Below, piece after piece: positions 10,946-19,968 of a stretch of 20,948 bases of DNA (the stretch's first letter is position 1; every line of letters starts with the position of its first letter). The DNA lies in IMG/VR virus record IMGVR_UViG_3300036846_000595, positions 1 to 20,948 of that record. One strand, written 5' to 3'. The stretch is from a virus. Position numbers and translations under genes: made by a program. The notes beneath the pieces were generated by a model. That model ran no database searches, had not been told where the DNA came from, and saw only the letters and a program-made list of their open reading frames with translations.

Positions 10946-12892
10946 TTAAGGCTGGCCTCCTCCGCCGGGATCCACGGATGAGTTGCCGCCGCCGTGCTCT
11001 TCCTCCTCCCGCGTCATCGCCGCTGCGGCGAGCGCCATCGGATCGACCTTCGCTCCGAGCTGCGCGCCCATGGTGGCAGTGACGCGCGTCGCCGCGTTGC
11101 GGATCAAATTGGCGTTGCCCGTCCCAACGGCGCTCACGAAGGCGCCCGCAGCCCCGGACCCCGCTGGGGTCGCCAAGAATTTACCTAGGGCTCGCCCGCC
11201 CATGAACGCCGTGAGCGTCTTCAGCGGGTGGCGCCATCCCTCGATCGCCATGCCGACGCCGACGCCGTGCCCCGCCGTCCCCGACGGGTTCGCGTATTTG
11301 TAGAGGCTCTTCCATTGCCGGGAGACGGTCGCGAGATCGTCGAGGTTCTGGCGCAATGGGCCGCCCTGCGCAAACAGCTCGTCCTTGGCCTCGTCGGAAA
11401 TCTTGCCGTAGTCCGTCAGGAACCGTTGCGGGCTGAAGTTGCCGTCGGCGTCCCGACCGAATTGCGAGACCATCCCTTGTGACAGCTCGTTCCAATCATT
11501 CGGCGCCACCTTGTCGCGCGCCAGCTTAAGCAGATTGATATTCCCGCCCTTCGCTTGAGCGGCGCGCTGCAACGCGCCGTAAATGCCCTCCGGGGGAGCA
11601 TTGGCCTGCTGGCCGCCGAGAATCTTGAGGAGGCTTTCCCGCTGAGCTTGGGTCTGGGCGTTCAGGGCGTTGGCGCGGTTGAAGGCGGCCGAGGCCCCAG
11701 CCGGGTCACGCGCGGAATAGCGCACCGCATCCGCGAGATCGCTTGAGAGGCCGCTGTAAAGCGTCTTCAGTTCGGCTTGCGACGAGCCTGCGGGAAGGAT
11801 GCTTTGATCCATCATCTCGCCGATGCGTGAGCGGAGATTTTTGATCCCGTCGTAAGTCAGGCCGATCGGCTTATTGATGGCGTTGTTGATCAGGTCGAAA
11901 GCCTCGCCGCTCGGCTCATCTCCGTAGGTGCCTCGCTTGGCGATAATGTCCCGCATCGACTGCTGGACGCCGTTGAGCGAGTTTGAGCTGATGTTCTGGT
12001 TCACGAATTGATTGACGTTATCGTAGGCGGCGCTCACGCGCGCTTTGGAGCCCGGTCCGACCCAGTCCTTGAGCGCGTCCCCCACCTTTTCGCCCGCCGA
12101 CAGAGGCGTGGATCCCGCCGCCGCCGTGTCGGCAGCCGAACCCATCCCATGCACCGACTCCGAGGTGGCTTCTTCGAGCGGCGTCGACATGCCGGGAATG
12201 CTGTGCCCGACCATGCCTGCCCGCTGGACGAGCGGCGAGGTTGAAACCGCATAGCGCGGCATGGTGACGCCAAGCCGGTCGGCCGCGCTCAGAACAGCCT
12301 TGCGCGTGGCGTCTCCGGCGACAGGCGCGATCGCGCTGACAGCCTTCGCGCCTCCGGCCCCGAGCCCCGCGCCAAGGATGGTCCGGCCAACGGTGCCAAC
12401 CGCGCTGTCGCCCGATTCGACCCCTTCGCTGAGCCCGAGCGCTCCGCCCGCCAGCGCCGCCCCTTTCACGGTCGCGCCACCCGGCATCGCGAGCATCGGA
12501 ACCACGCCCGCCGCAGCGGTCGTATAGGGATGGGCTTCCTGTAGGTTCGCGGCATTGCCGAATATCCGCGCGCGATTCTCCGCGTAGCGCTGCGCCCAGC
12601 CTTCGCCGGTTTGGTCGACCGGGGCGTCGCCGGGAGCGCGCATCCATTTCGGCAGATAGCTTTCGGCAGTCTCGACCGCTGCGCCCATGGTTTTGCCGAA
12701 CGGAAGGCCGCCGACGAGGCCGTACTTGATGGCGTTGCCTTGCGAGAGATCGTCGCCCCCGAGCGCCGCCGAGGACGACCCACCGCTCCAATCATCCGGG
12801 CCGGAATCGGAGGGGGTCCCGCCGCTCGGCTTACTGGCGGCGGCGGGAGACTGCCCGGTAACCCAATCGTCGGGGCCAGTGGGGGCGGCCAT
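10946..12892 (-). CDS. Glycine-zipper virion protein, probable DNA-ejection component
   Basis: 648 residues. The N-terminus repeats GPDDW twice (residues 6-10 and 31-35) in a Ser/Gly/Pro-rich stretch; short repeated D-x-W motifs are common at the start of phage internal virion proteins. Membrane-active glycine-zipper segments follow (AAAGVVPMLAMPGG, ALAGGALGLSEG, ILGAGLGAGGAKAV). A long helical middle (about 280-530) comes next, with another zipper near the end (GHGVGVGMAIEGW, ATPAGSGAAGAFV). This layout fits proteins ejected with phage DNA to form a channel across the envelope. The ATG overlaps the stop of the giant upstream gene by three bases (ATGA), so the two are coupled. Confidence 0.75.
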   Translation of the reverse strand: MAAPTGPDDWVTGQSPAAASKPSGGTPSDSGPDDWSGGSSSAALGGDDLSQGNAIKYGLVGGLPFGKTMGAAVETAESYLPKWMRAPGDAPVDQTGEGWAQRYAENRARIFGNAANLQEAHPYTTAAAGVVPMLAMPGGATVKGAALAGGALGLSEGVESGDSAVGTVGRTILGAGLGAGGAKAVSAIAPVAGDATRKAVLSAADRLGVTMPRYAVSTSPLVQRAGMVGHSIPGMSTPLEEATSESVHGMGSAADTAAAGSTPLSAGEKVGDALKDWVGPGSKARVSAAYDNVNQFVNQNISSNSLNGVQQSMRDIIAKRGTYGDEPSGEAFDLINNAINKPIGLTYDGIKNLRSRIGEMMDQSILPAGSSQAELKTLYSGLSSDLADAVRYSARDPAGASAAFNRANALNAQTQAQRESLLKILGGQQANAPPEGIYGALQRAAQAKGGNINLLKLARDKVAPNDWNELSQGMVSQFGRDADGNFSPQRFLTDYGKISDEAKDELFAQGGPLRQNLDDLATVSRQWKSLYKYANPSGTAGHGVGVGMAIEGWRHPLKTLTAFMGGRALGKFLATPAGSGAAGAFVSAVGTGNANLIRNAATRVTATMGAQLGAKVDPMALAAAAMTREEEEHGGGNSSVDPGGGGQP

Positions 12893-15800
12893 CAGAGCGG
12901 TTTCCCGTTCGCGTCATAAAGCTTGCCGGACGGGTCGCGCCATTGTTTCCGGCTCGGGCTGTATTGCGAGCCTTCCGGCATGCCGCTCGGCAGCGTTGGC
13001 GCGGTCGGCATGTCCTCGCCGGTCGTGGTCTTGAGCGTCTCTGGCGTGATGCCCTTGAACATCGGAATCTCTTTGCGCGCGGCGTCGCGGTAGGTCTCCC
13101 ACTTGTGCCCCTTGGCGAACTCCGTGACGCCAGACGAGACGTCGTACTGCTTCGAGCCGACCGTATTGTAGAGTTCGTGGTTGTAATCGAGCGAGGCCAG
13201 CGAATCCGTGAGGATCTTGCGCAGCGCGGCCGGGTCCATGGTCGGCTTCGCGATCATCAGCATCGCTTCACGCAGGCCAGCGCGTGGCGCCTTCTGCATG
13301 CCCGAATCCGCGACCTGTTGGAACGCCTGCTTGACTGCTGTCTTCATCGCGGCGTCGAAGCCAGCCGCCTGCGGCAGCTTGAGCCCGAGCGCATTCGCCC
13401 AGCTCGCCAGTTCGGCCTGCGCCTCGCCGGATCGGCCAGCCTGATAATGGCTATAGATGTCCGACAGTTCTTTGAGCTGGTTGCGAGTGTCGTCGTAGGT
13501 CGACTCGAATTTGGTCCGGTCTTCGAGATACTTCTGATAGACCGGCTTTTGCGCCTCGGTCACCGCCTCGGTCGCCTTCTCGCCGATCTCCTTCGAGATG
13601 CCCCCTCGATTCTTCGCCCCCTCGATCAGTTCGGTGCCTCGCGTGACCTCGGCGTCGCCCATGCCCTTCGAGAGCCAGTTGTCGTCATTGCCCTGCTGAA
13701 CGAGCGCCGTGCCTTTGATGTAATCGGGGTCCTTGGTGTAGTCGGCGCCAGCGATGCCGCCCGCAGGAGCCCCGCCTGCTGGAGCCCCGCCCGCAGGAGC
13801 TGGAGCGCTGCCGCTCGGAGCAGGAGCTGCGCCGGAAGGCCCCGCGCCGCCGCTGGGAGCCGCGCCAGAGCCCGTCCCGCTTGGGAGCGGCCCGACGGAG
13901 GGCAGCGGGGCGACGCCCGTCCCTGAGCCATCTGTGGGGCTTGCAGCCCCGGCGCCGTCCCCGCCGCCGCCAGCGAGGCGTTGGCGCATCCGGTTGATCA
14001 CAAGCTGCGTCATCTGCCGCTGGAGCTGGAGCTGGTTCACCTTGATGTCGGCGTCCGCGCCGTGCTCGCGCGCCTCGGCCGACAGGTTCTGGATCTGCGC
14101 TTGATTGAGGCCCCAGTCCTTCTCAAGCGACTGCATCTGGCCGAGATACTTGTTCCCGGCCTCAAGGCCTTCGCCGACTCCAACCCCGAGCCATGGCGAG
14201 CGCGACGCCATCATCCCCGCGCCGACCGTCATCATGTAGCCGAACGGGTCGCGCCGCAGCTCGGAGCCGAGAGTCGGCGGTTGAGACGTCTGCTGGCCGC
14301 CGCCGGGAGGAATGGAGAAGCCGCCGCCATACCCTTCGGTCGTTCCCGAAACGGGCATCGCGCCTGACGAAGGCAGATCCCGCTGCTGTAGGTAGCCGGT
14401 CTGGTAGGTCCCGCCGCCGCCGGTTATTTTGTCCGCTTGGCTCTTGGTCGACCAGTCATTCCAGCCGTGCTTGGCGGTGTAGTCGGCGACAAACTTGATT
14501 TGGTCGGGCACCGTCTTGGGATCGCGCGCATCGAGGCCCGTCTGCTTGGTGAACTCGTCGCCCAGACCGGGATGCGGCATATCCTTGTTGACGCCGCCGT
14601 AATGCAGCTGGAACGGCCCGAAGGACGAGCCGCCGTCGCCGATGTAGCTCTTGCCCCCACTGCTTTCGAGGCGAGAAATGGTCGAGGCATAACCAGCCCG
14701 GTCGCCGAAATGCTGATTGATCAGGCTCCCGACATCGCCGCCCGCAGGAGCTGCGGCTGGCGGCTCGCTGCCATGCAATGCAGCGCTTACGTCCGGCGCG
14801 AACGCTTGTTGTAAGGCGGTGTCGGTCGCCGCGTCCGCCGCGTTCCCGCCATCTGAAAAGCCGCTGCGCAGGGAGCCAAGCCCCACGCCACCTCCTGTCG
14901 CAAAGCCTATGTCGCCGCCGCCGGTCAGGGCTAGGCCTAAGCCCAAGTCCGCATCCGAATAGCCGAAGTCATTCCAGCCCCCACCTCCGCCTCCGCCTCC
15001 GCCTCCGCCTGTTGATCCAGTCGGCGAGCCTTGGACGCCGGTCTTGAACTGCTTCGCCAGATCGCCTGCCTGCTTCATGAGGTCGCTGGGGCCGCCCCCC
15101 GGCTTGCCGTCGCCTGCTGGCTCGGGCGGCTTGGGCGCCTGCGGCGGCGGCGGCGGTCCAGATCCGCCTCGGGACTGCGGCGACGAGGCCATGATCTCAG
15201 CGAGAAATGGGTCACCGCCATCCGCGAAGCCCTCGCGCTCGCCGCCGCCGAACATGTCACCAAATCCGGCGGCCGATTTGGCGGTTTGAAAAGACCCGAC
15301 CCCTCCCCCTTGCGAAGTCTGGCCGTCCAAGGCGAATCCCTGCGGCGAGTAAGCGCCCGCGTTGCCGATCGGCGAGGAGCCCATCAGGCCGCCGCCGCCT
15401 TGGCGGCCGACCCGGCCGCCAGTCCACTGTCCGGTATCGGCATAGGGATCGACGGAGCGTCCAGTTCCATGCCGAGTCGTCGTTGCGCCGAGGTTGCCGC
15501 CGCTGCCGAAGAGCGTGGAGACCCCGCTCCCGGGGGTATTCTCTCCTCCGAGGTAACCCTCATTGGGCGGGACCCAAGAATTGTACTGCTTCTGCCGCGC
15601 GACAATCTCCGGATCGACGATTCCCGGCGCCCTCCCGCCTCCGCCTCCGCCGCGCGAGCGAATGATATGCCGCGCAATGGCGATGGCAGGATGAACCGGC
15701 GCTTGGGCGCGCATCCTCGGATCGATTCCGCCGCCGCCGGGGTCGGGCACGTAGGTCGCGCCCCGCGCATTGCCGGTCGTCGGCACATAGTGTCCGAGGT

Positions 15801-18800
15801 TGAGCGCGGTGACCGTGTTCCCACCCATCTCCGAGATCGGAATAGCGAAGGGCGCTTGTCCGGATCCGCCAGACAAGGAGCGCGGCGGAATCCGTTGCGC
15901 CGACATCGGCGCGGCGTTGCGCGACGGGACATTGGCTGGGTTGCTCTGGCCCCAGTCGATATCGCTCAGTCCGCCTCCGCCTCCACTATCGAAGGCGTGA
16001 TCTCCGAGGTTGGCGAATGTCTGGTCGAGGTCCAGTCCGCTTAGATCGCCGCCGTCCTGCGGATGCACGCTCCCGCCGCCAGACGGCCACGGCATATTCC
16101 GGGTGGCAGGATCATCAGTGACGTTGCCGCCGTCGTCGCGGCCGATGCGCCCGCCCCAGCGATAATTCACCGGGCCTTCGTCGCCCCAGCCCGCCTCGGC
16201 GCGCGGATCGCGCGGCGTCGGCTCGACATCGCCCCGGCCCGGGGCTCCGCCTTCGGTGTCCCACGTCCCAAGGTCGGTCACATGCGACTGCGGCGGGCCT
16301 GCTTGGATCACTTTCGGCGGCCCGTAATTCGTCGAGTGGCCGCCGTAAGGCTTCGACATCCACGACTCATCGAGCGGAGCGTCGGGCGGTGGGCCAGACG
16401 GTCCTCGGCCGGGGCCGCCCGAGCCGACCATGCCGGGACCGCCGATGTTGCGCGGGAAGTCTTTCGGCGCCAGCTCGCCGGTCTCGGCTGGGTCCGCTCT
16501 CAGAACCTCTCTGCCGGTTGAGATGGCGCGGCCGAGTGGCGTGTTCCGGAAGCCGAACTTCATCCACCACGGCATCTCGCCCCCGGCGAACTCGCTCTCG
16601 GGAACGGTCGCTTGGCCGGGGGGAGGCAAGGCAGTTTCCTCGTTGGGAATGCCGCCTATCCTGCCGGGTTCGCCTCTCTCTCCCCAAGGTCCGAACCCCG
16701 GCCTGCGCAGCGGCTCTTTGGTGCCGAATTGATTCGGCGGGGTGAACTCCGGCGGGATCTTCGCCCCGAAGCGCGGCGGCGGCGCTTCCATCCCCTTCGG
16801 GTCGAGCGGCCCGCCAGCTGCGCCCGGGCCGCCGCCTGCGGCGCCGGGAGTCGGCCACATCGGATAGCGCATGGTCGAAGGATGCTGCGGTTGCGGCGTT
16901 TGCTGCTGCTGCTGCCGCTGCGGGGTGATGTCGTGATGCTGGCCAGTGGTCGGGTCCTGCGCGATGACGCGCGGCCGGACGAGGCCGTGCTGGACCGCCG
17001 CCGTGGCGCGCGCCTTTCCCTGAAGCTGCCGCTGAATCGCGATCGCGGGAGGCAGCTGCGCAGGCGGATTATAGGTCGCGCCCCGCGCATTGCCGGTCGT
17101 CGGGGTGTAGTAGCTGTAACGCGGGTCATTGAGCATCGGCATGCCGCCGCCTTGGAAGCCCGCCCGTCCGCCATCTGCGCGACCCATTGCACCGCCTCCT
17201 CCTCCGCCCATCCCGGGCATCCATACCATCTCCCCCGGGACGTTCGTCCCGCCGCCCCCGCCGCCGTGATTGAAGGAGTAAGCGCCAGCCGCGCCACCCG
17301 TGACTTGCCCACCGGGCGTCTGCGCCCAATGCCCTTGCGGGGGAGCCGCCGGAGCGGCGGCCTTGGCGGCGGCCGGGGTCGCAGCCGGAGTTTGGTTGGG
17401 GGTCTGTCCGGGCGTGTAGTCGGGGCCGAAGAGCCCCTTGAGCGAGGCCTCGGCCGCGCCGAACTGCGGCGAGTTCTGAAGGTTCTGGTAGTCCGGTTGC
17501 GGCGAGGCGGTGGCGCCGCCGGGGCCAAGGTTGCCGCCCGTGCCAAGGCCGCCGCCCGTGCCGCCGATCGACGGCATCCACCCGCCTTCGCCGATCGCCT
17601 CGATCTGGTTGAGATCGAGGCCGTAGGACGGATCTTTCGTCCCCGCCGTCAGCTGTTGGTAAAGCGACGTGGCGACGCCAGAGGTGGGATCGACGAGATC
17701 CCCCGGCTGCCATCCTCCGTAGCTGGTCTGGCGTGGGTCCGAGCTGTAACTGATGGGGGACTCCGCAGCGATGCCGCCGCCTTGGAAGCCTTTCCGCAGC
17801 GGGACGGTGTCGAAGCCGGGATTCGGGTGCGCGCTGGCGCCGCCCATGAGCGCCATCGGGCCGTAGCCCATGCGCGCGCCCGGGTCGCCCATCATCATCA
17901 AATCGCTCGACGGAGAGGCCCCGCCCGAGCCGCCGCCGCCAGAACCGCTCAAGCTGCCCAAGCCCATGGCGCCCATGCCAGCCACGCCCATCCCCGGTGC
18001 GCCTCCCATCGCGAAATGGCCGCGCTCGGCCGCGTCGTCGGTCGCGCCCCTGTAGTCGACGCCGAGGAGATCGCCGATGCCGATCCGCTTGACATTGCCG
18101 GGGTCGCGATAGGCCTCTTCCTGCGCGAGGAGTCCGATCTGCGTGCGCGGGTCGCCCTTGAAGTTGTAGCGATAGATGTTCTGCCCATCGTAGGTCTTGC
18201 CGACGGGCTCGATGTTCTCTTTCGCGCGCTCGTCCGAAAGGCCGAACAGGCTGCCGAGAATCCCGAGGCCTTGCATGCCCGCGCCAATTCCTTGGCTGAG
18301 CGTGTTCGGAGCAGGCGAGGTCGTGGTGCTCGATCCCGAGCCCCCGGACAGACCTCCGGTCCCTTCGATGATGTTGCCGAGCCAGCCCGTCGTCGTGAAC
18401 GGATAGGCTTGCCCGGTCTGGTACATGTTCTGCGCGGCGGTATCGATCGCCTGCTGTTCCTGCTGGGGGATCATCCCCGCTTGGATCTGCGCCTGCGAGC
18501 CCTGCAATCCGGCCTGCTGAGCGGACTGGCCAATCGAGCCGAGCTGGGCGGCTCCCGTCATCTGGCGCGCCTGATTGGCTTGCTGAGCCGCAAGGTTCAC
18601 GCCTTGCTGGTTCTGCCAGTTGCTCATCGCCTGATTGTAGTTGGCCTGATTCAGGCCCGCGATCGTCGGGGCCTCGGCCAGCTGTTGCTGATTGGCTAGG
18701 ATCGACTGCCCGATGCCCGCTCTGTCCCCGCCGAACGCCCCAGAACTTATGTTCGCGCTGTTGAGAAACTGTGCCTGTTGCTGGTTCTGATTATTCATCT

Positions 18801-19152
18801 CCCCTTGGGTCGCCTGAACGACCGACTGGGTGTACGGATTCATGTAGTTTTGGAGCGAACCCATGCCTTGGAATTGCTCGGGGTTCACGGCCCCCGAAGC
18901 GCCCATGGTCATGCCCGCCGCAGCTCCGAGATAGGGCTGCGCGGCGTTGGCGTACTGGCTGATTCCACCGAGCCCCTGAAGCGTCTGGCTGGTCAGCGGG
19001 GCGACCTGTTCGCCTTGGTAGGGTTGGTAAGGCTGGTTGGCCACATTCGTCGCGCGGTCGACGAGGCCTTGGTACTCAGCCATCACTTGGGGCGGAGGCG
19101 ATGACGACGACGCGGTCGACGTTTGCTGAGTGCTGCCGCCCTTCTGGCCCAT
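12892..19152 (-). CDS. Giant fused virion protein: S74-like segment, Gly-rich repeats, lysozyme domain
   Basis: 2086 residues. Residues 1-300 are a Gln/Ala-rich helical virion region (EYQGLVDRATNVANQPYQPY start). Residues about 306-370 are S74/endosialidase-chaperone-like: SDERAKENIEPVGKTYDG, YNFKGDPRTQIGLLAQE, GVDYRGAT. Residues about 375-1465 are Gly/Pro-rich low complexity with repeated G-R-x-G-F-x-x-GG units. Residues about 1470-1575 form a lysozyme/transglycosylase-like domain: ISRLESSGGKS with Glu1496 as likely catalytic acid, then SSFGPFQLHYGG. The last 500 residues are helical with a PAGGAPAGG linker. The start at 19152 has GGAG about eight bases upstream. It probably forms part of the ejection machinery and cuts peptidoglycan during infection. 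These parts are usually separate proteins. Confidence 0.88.
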   Translation of the reverse strand: MGQKGGSTQQTSTASSSSPPPQVMAEYQGLVDRATNVANQPYQPYQGEQVAPLTSQTLQGLGGISQYANAAQPYLGAAAGMTMGASGAVNPEQFQGMGSLQNYMNPYTQSVVQATQGEMNNQNQQQAQFLNSANISSGAFGGDRAGIGQSILANQQQLAEAPTIAGLNQANYNQAMSNWQNQQGVNLAAQQANQARQMTGAAQLGSIGQSAQQAGLQGSQAQIQAGMIPQQEQQAIDTAAQNMYQTGQAYPFTTTGWLGNIIEGTGGLSGGSGSSTTTSPAPNTLSQGIGAGMQGLGILGSLFGLSDERAKENIEPVGKTYDGQNIYRYNFKGDPRTQIGLLAQEEAYRDPGNVKRIGIGDLLGVDYRGATDDAAERGHFAMGGAPGMGVAGMGAMGLGSLSGSGGGGSGGASPSSDLMMMGDPGARMGYGPMALMGGASAHPNPGFDTVPLRKGFQGGGIAAESPISYSSDPRQTSYGGWQPGDLVDPTSGVATSLYQQLTAGTKDPSYGLDLNQIEAIGEGGWMPSIGGTGGGLGTGGNLGPGGATASPQPDYQNLQNSPQFGAAEASLKGLFGPDYTPGQTPNQTPAATPAAAKAAAPAAPPQGHWAQTPGGQVTGGAAGAYSFNHGGGGGGTNVPGEMVWMPGMGGGGGGAMGRADGGRAGFQGGGMPMLNDPRYSYYTPTTGNARGATYNPPAQLPPAIAIQRQLQGKARATAAVQHGLVRPRVIAQDPTTGQHHDITPQRQQQQQTPQPQHPSTMRYPMWPTPGAAGGGPGAAGGPLDPKGMEAPPPRFGAKIPPEFTPPNQFGTKEPLRRPGFGPWGERGEPGRIGGIPNEETALPPPGQATVPESEFAGGEMPWWMKFGFRNTPLGRAISTGREVLRADPAETGELAPKDFPRNIGGPGMVGSGGPGRGPSGPPPDAPLDESWMSKPYGGHSTNYGPPKVIQAGPPQSHVTDLGTWDTEGGAPGRGDVEPTPRDPRAEAGWGDEGPVNYRWGGRIGRDDGGNVTDDPATRNMPWPSGGGSVHPQDGGDLSGLDLDQTFANLGDHAFDSGGGGGLSDIDWGQSNPANVPSRNAAPMSAQRIPPRSLSGGSGQAPFAIPISEMGGNTVTALNLGHYVPTTGNARGATYVPDPGGGGIDPRMRAQAPVHPAIAIARHIIRSRGGGGGGRAPGIVDPEIVARQKQYNSWVPPNEGYLGGENTPGSGVSTLFGSGGNLGATTTRHGTGRSVDPYADTGQWTGGRVGRQGGGGLMGSSPIGNAGAYSPQGFALDGQTSQGGGVGSFQTAKSAAGFGDMFGGGEREGFADGGDPFLAEIMASSPQSRGGSGPPPPPQAPKPPEPAGDGKPGGGPSDLMKQAGDLAKQFKTGVQGSPTGSTGGGGGGGGGGGWNDFGYSDADLGLGLALTGGGDIGFATGGGVGLGSLRSGFSDGGNAADAATDTALQQAFAPDVSAALHGSEPPAAAPAGGDVGSLINQHFGDRAGYASTISRLESSGGKSYIGDGGSSFGPFQLHYGGVNKDMPHPGLGDEFTKQTGLDARDPKTVPDQIKFVADYTAKHGWNDWSTKSQADKITGGGGTYQTGYLQQRDLPSSGAMPVSGTTEGYGGGFSIPPGGGQQTSQPPTLGSELRRDPFGYMMTVGAGMMASRSPWLGVGVGEGLEAGNKYLGQMQSLEKDWGLNQAQIQNLSAEAREHGADADIKVNQLQLQRQMTQLVINRMRQRLAGGGGDGAGAASPTDGSGTGVAPLPSVGPLPSGTGSGAAPSGGAGPSGAAPAPSGSAPAPAGGAPAGGAPAGGIAGADYTKDPDYIKGTALVQQGNDDNWLSKGMGDAEVTRGTELIEGAKNRGGISKEIGEKATEAVTEAQKPVYQKYLEDRTKFESTYDDTRNQLKELSDIYSHYQAGRSGEAQAELASWANALGLKLPQAAGFDAAMKTAVKQAFQQVADSGMQKAPRAGLREAMLMIAKPTMDPAALRKILTDSLASLDYNHELYNTVGSKQYDVSSGVTEFAKGHKWETYRDAARKEIPMFKGITPETLKTTTGEDMPTAPTLPSGMPEGSQYSPSRKQWRDPSGKLYDANGKPL
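13757..13805. repeat. Tandem 15-base repeat encoding PAGGA units
   Basis: About three imperfect copies of a 15-base unit (CCCGCAGGAGCCCCG-like) encode the PAGGAPAGGAPAGG linker in the C-terminal third of the giant virion protein. In-frame repeats like this can gain or lose units without breaking the gene. Confidence 0.6.
14984..15010. repeat. CCTCCG hexamer tract encoding poly-glycine
   Basis: Four and a half copies of CCTCCG encode most of an uninterrupted glycine run in the giant virion protein, just before WNDFGYSD. The unit is six bases, so slippage keeps the frame. Confidence 0.75.
15752..15783. repeat. 32-base direct repeat, copy 1, inside the giant gene
   Basis: It starts TAGGTCGCGCCCCGCGCATT and is identical over 32 bases to 17072-17103, in the same orientation and frame. 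It encodes PTTGNARGATY on the minus strand. Both copies are followed in the protein by a Pro-rich spacer and a P-A-I-A-I-x-R motif, so the duplicated unit was probably larger and has diverged around this core. Confidence 0.9.
17072..17103. repeat. 32-base direct repeat, copy 2, inside the giant gene
   Basis: Identical to 15752-15783, 1320 bases away. The protein context is PTTGNARGATYNPPAQLPPA followed by IAIQRQLQGK. The first gene of this virion set encoding a similar N-terminal motif (NPSAIRIQRML) is at 19965-20672. Confidence 0.9.
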
Positions 19153-19156
19153 CGCG

Positions 19157-19723
19157 CTACTCCGCAGCGACGCTGTTCGCGGGCGTCATTTCAGCGAGGC
19201 GCTTCTCGAAGGGGACCCGGTTCGGCGGCGCGTAACAGAAGAACGCGCCCATCGGCGGGAGCCAGCGGCGATAAAGCCGGATTTTCGCCTCGGTGCGGAT
19301 GTTGGAGAACACGCCGACGGTGAGGTCGAGGCCGATCTGATCCGAGCATCGCTTGGCGTAGGCGATGAGGTCGGCGGCGAAGCCCATGCGGCGATATTCG
19401 GGCCGCACGTAATTGAAAAATTCGAGGAGCTGCCAGTCGTCCGAGTACCAGATCGGATCGATCAGCAGGAAGATCGAGCCCTTGAGGTCGTGCCGATCGC
19501 CGATCACGCCGAGGATGCCGCGCCGCTCCGGCCCCGGCTTGATCGCCAGCCGGATCATCGCGGCGACCTTGCCGAGGTTGAGCGGATGATAAGGCTGTTC
19601 GGCGTGCATCATCTTGCACATCTCAAGGATGCCGAACTCATCGTGCTCGTCGGCGAGGCGGATCGGCAGGCGCGGCGCCGTCGAGCGCAGCTCAGCCTCG
19701 TGGTCGCGGGAGAACTCTTTCAC
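19157..19723 (-). CDS. GNAT-family N-acetyltransferase, phage type
   Basis: 188 residues. It carries the GNAT acetyl-CoA-binding signature: a beta strand (LLEFFNYVRPEY) running into the pyrophosphate loop RRMGFA (111-116) and helix ADLIAYAKRCSDQIG, then the strand DLTVGVFSNIRTEAKIRLYR. It would transfer an acetyl group from acetyl-CoA to an unknown amine. GNAT genes of this kind are often found among podophage-like virion genes, from memory, with unresolved role. The start is GTG 19723, which overlaps the preceding stop in GTGA and has GGAGAA about seven bases upstream. Four bases separate its stop from the start of the giant virion gene. Confidence 0.88.
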   Translation of the reverse strand: MKEFSRDHEAELRSTAPRLPIRLADEHDEFGILEMCKMMHAEQPYHPLNLGKVAAMIRLAIKPGPERRGILGVIGDRHDLKGSIFLLIDPIWYSDDWQLLEFFNYVRPEYRRMGFAADLIAYAKRCSDQIGLDLTVGVFSNIRTEAKIRLYRRWLPPMGAFFCYAPPNRVPFEKRLAEMTPANSVAAE

Positions 19724-19968
19724 GCTTGGTTCTCCCCATCGTCTTCTGGGTAGAGCGGCCGGTACGAGCCGCCCTCGTTCTTGAGCGGCGCGAGCCCGAG
19801 GTAGCGCAGCGGCGGTCCCGGCTGCCGCAGCCCCATCGCGGTCGGCAGATCGACGAACGGCATGGGCGGAGGAGGAGGAGGAGGCGGCGGCGCTGCGGCG
19901 GCGACCTTCGGCGCGATGGCGGCAGCGGGCGCGAGGCCCAACAGTGTGAGGAGTCCTCGTCTGTTCAT
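19720..19968 (-). CDS. Small secreted poly-proline protein with Tat-like signal
   Basis: 82 residues. The N-terminus MNRRGLLTLLGLAPAAAIAP has a twin-arginine-like start and an AAAA-type cleavage region. The mature chain opens with nine consecutive prolines (27-35), then MPFVDLPTAMG. The rest (PPLRYLGLAPLKNEGGSYRP) looks extended. The start at 19968 is chosen because it overlaps the upstream stop (ATGA) and begins exactly at the signal peptide; the longer frame from 20031 lies inside the neighbouring gene. Tat use is suggested, not proven, since the full S-R-R-x-F-L-K motif is absent. No family is recognised. Confidence 0.65.
   Translation of the reverse strand: MNRRGLLTLLGLAPAAAIAPKVAAAAPPPPPPPPPMPFVDLPTAMGLRQPGPPLRYLGLAPLKNEGGSYRPLYPEDDGENQA

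Noticed and set aside
12943-13926. Plus-strand open frame of 327 codons in the virion region
   Set aside because: Arg/Leu-rich shadow of the C-terminal part of the giant gene.
16612-18699. Long plus-strand open frame of 695 codons
   Set aside because: It lies wholly antisense to the giant virion gene and is extremely Arg/Ala-rich, as expected for a shadow frame in GC-rich DNA. No domain is visible.
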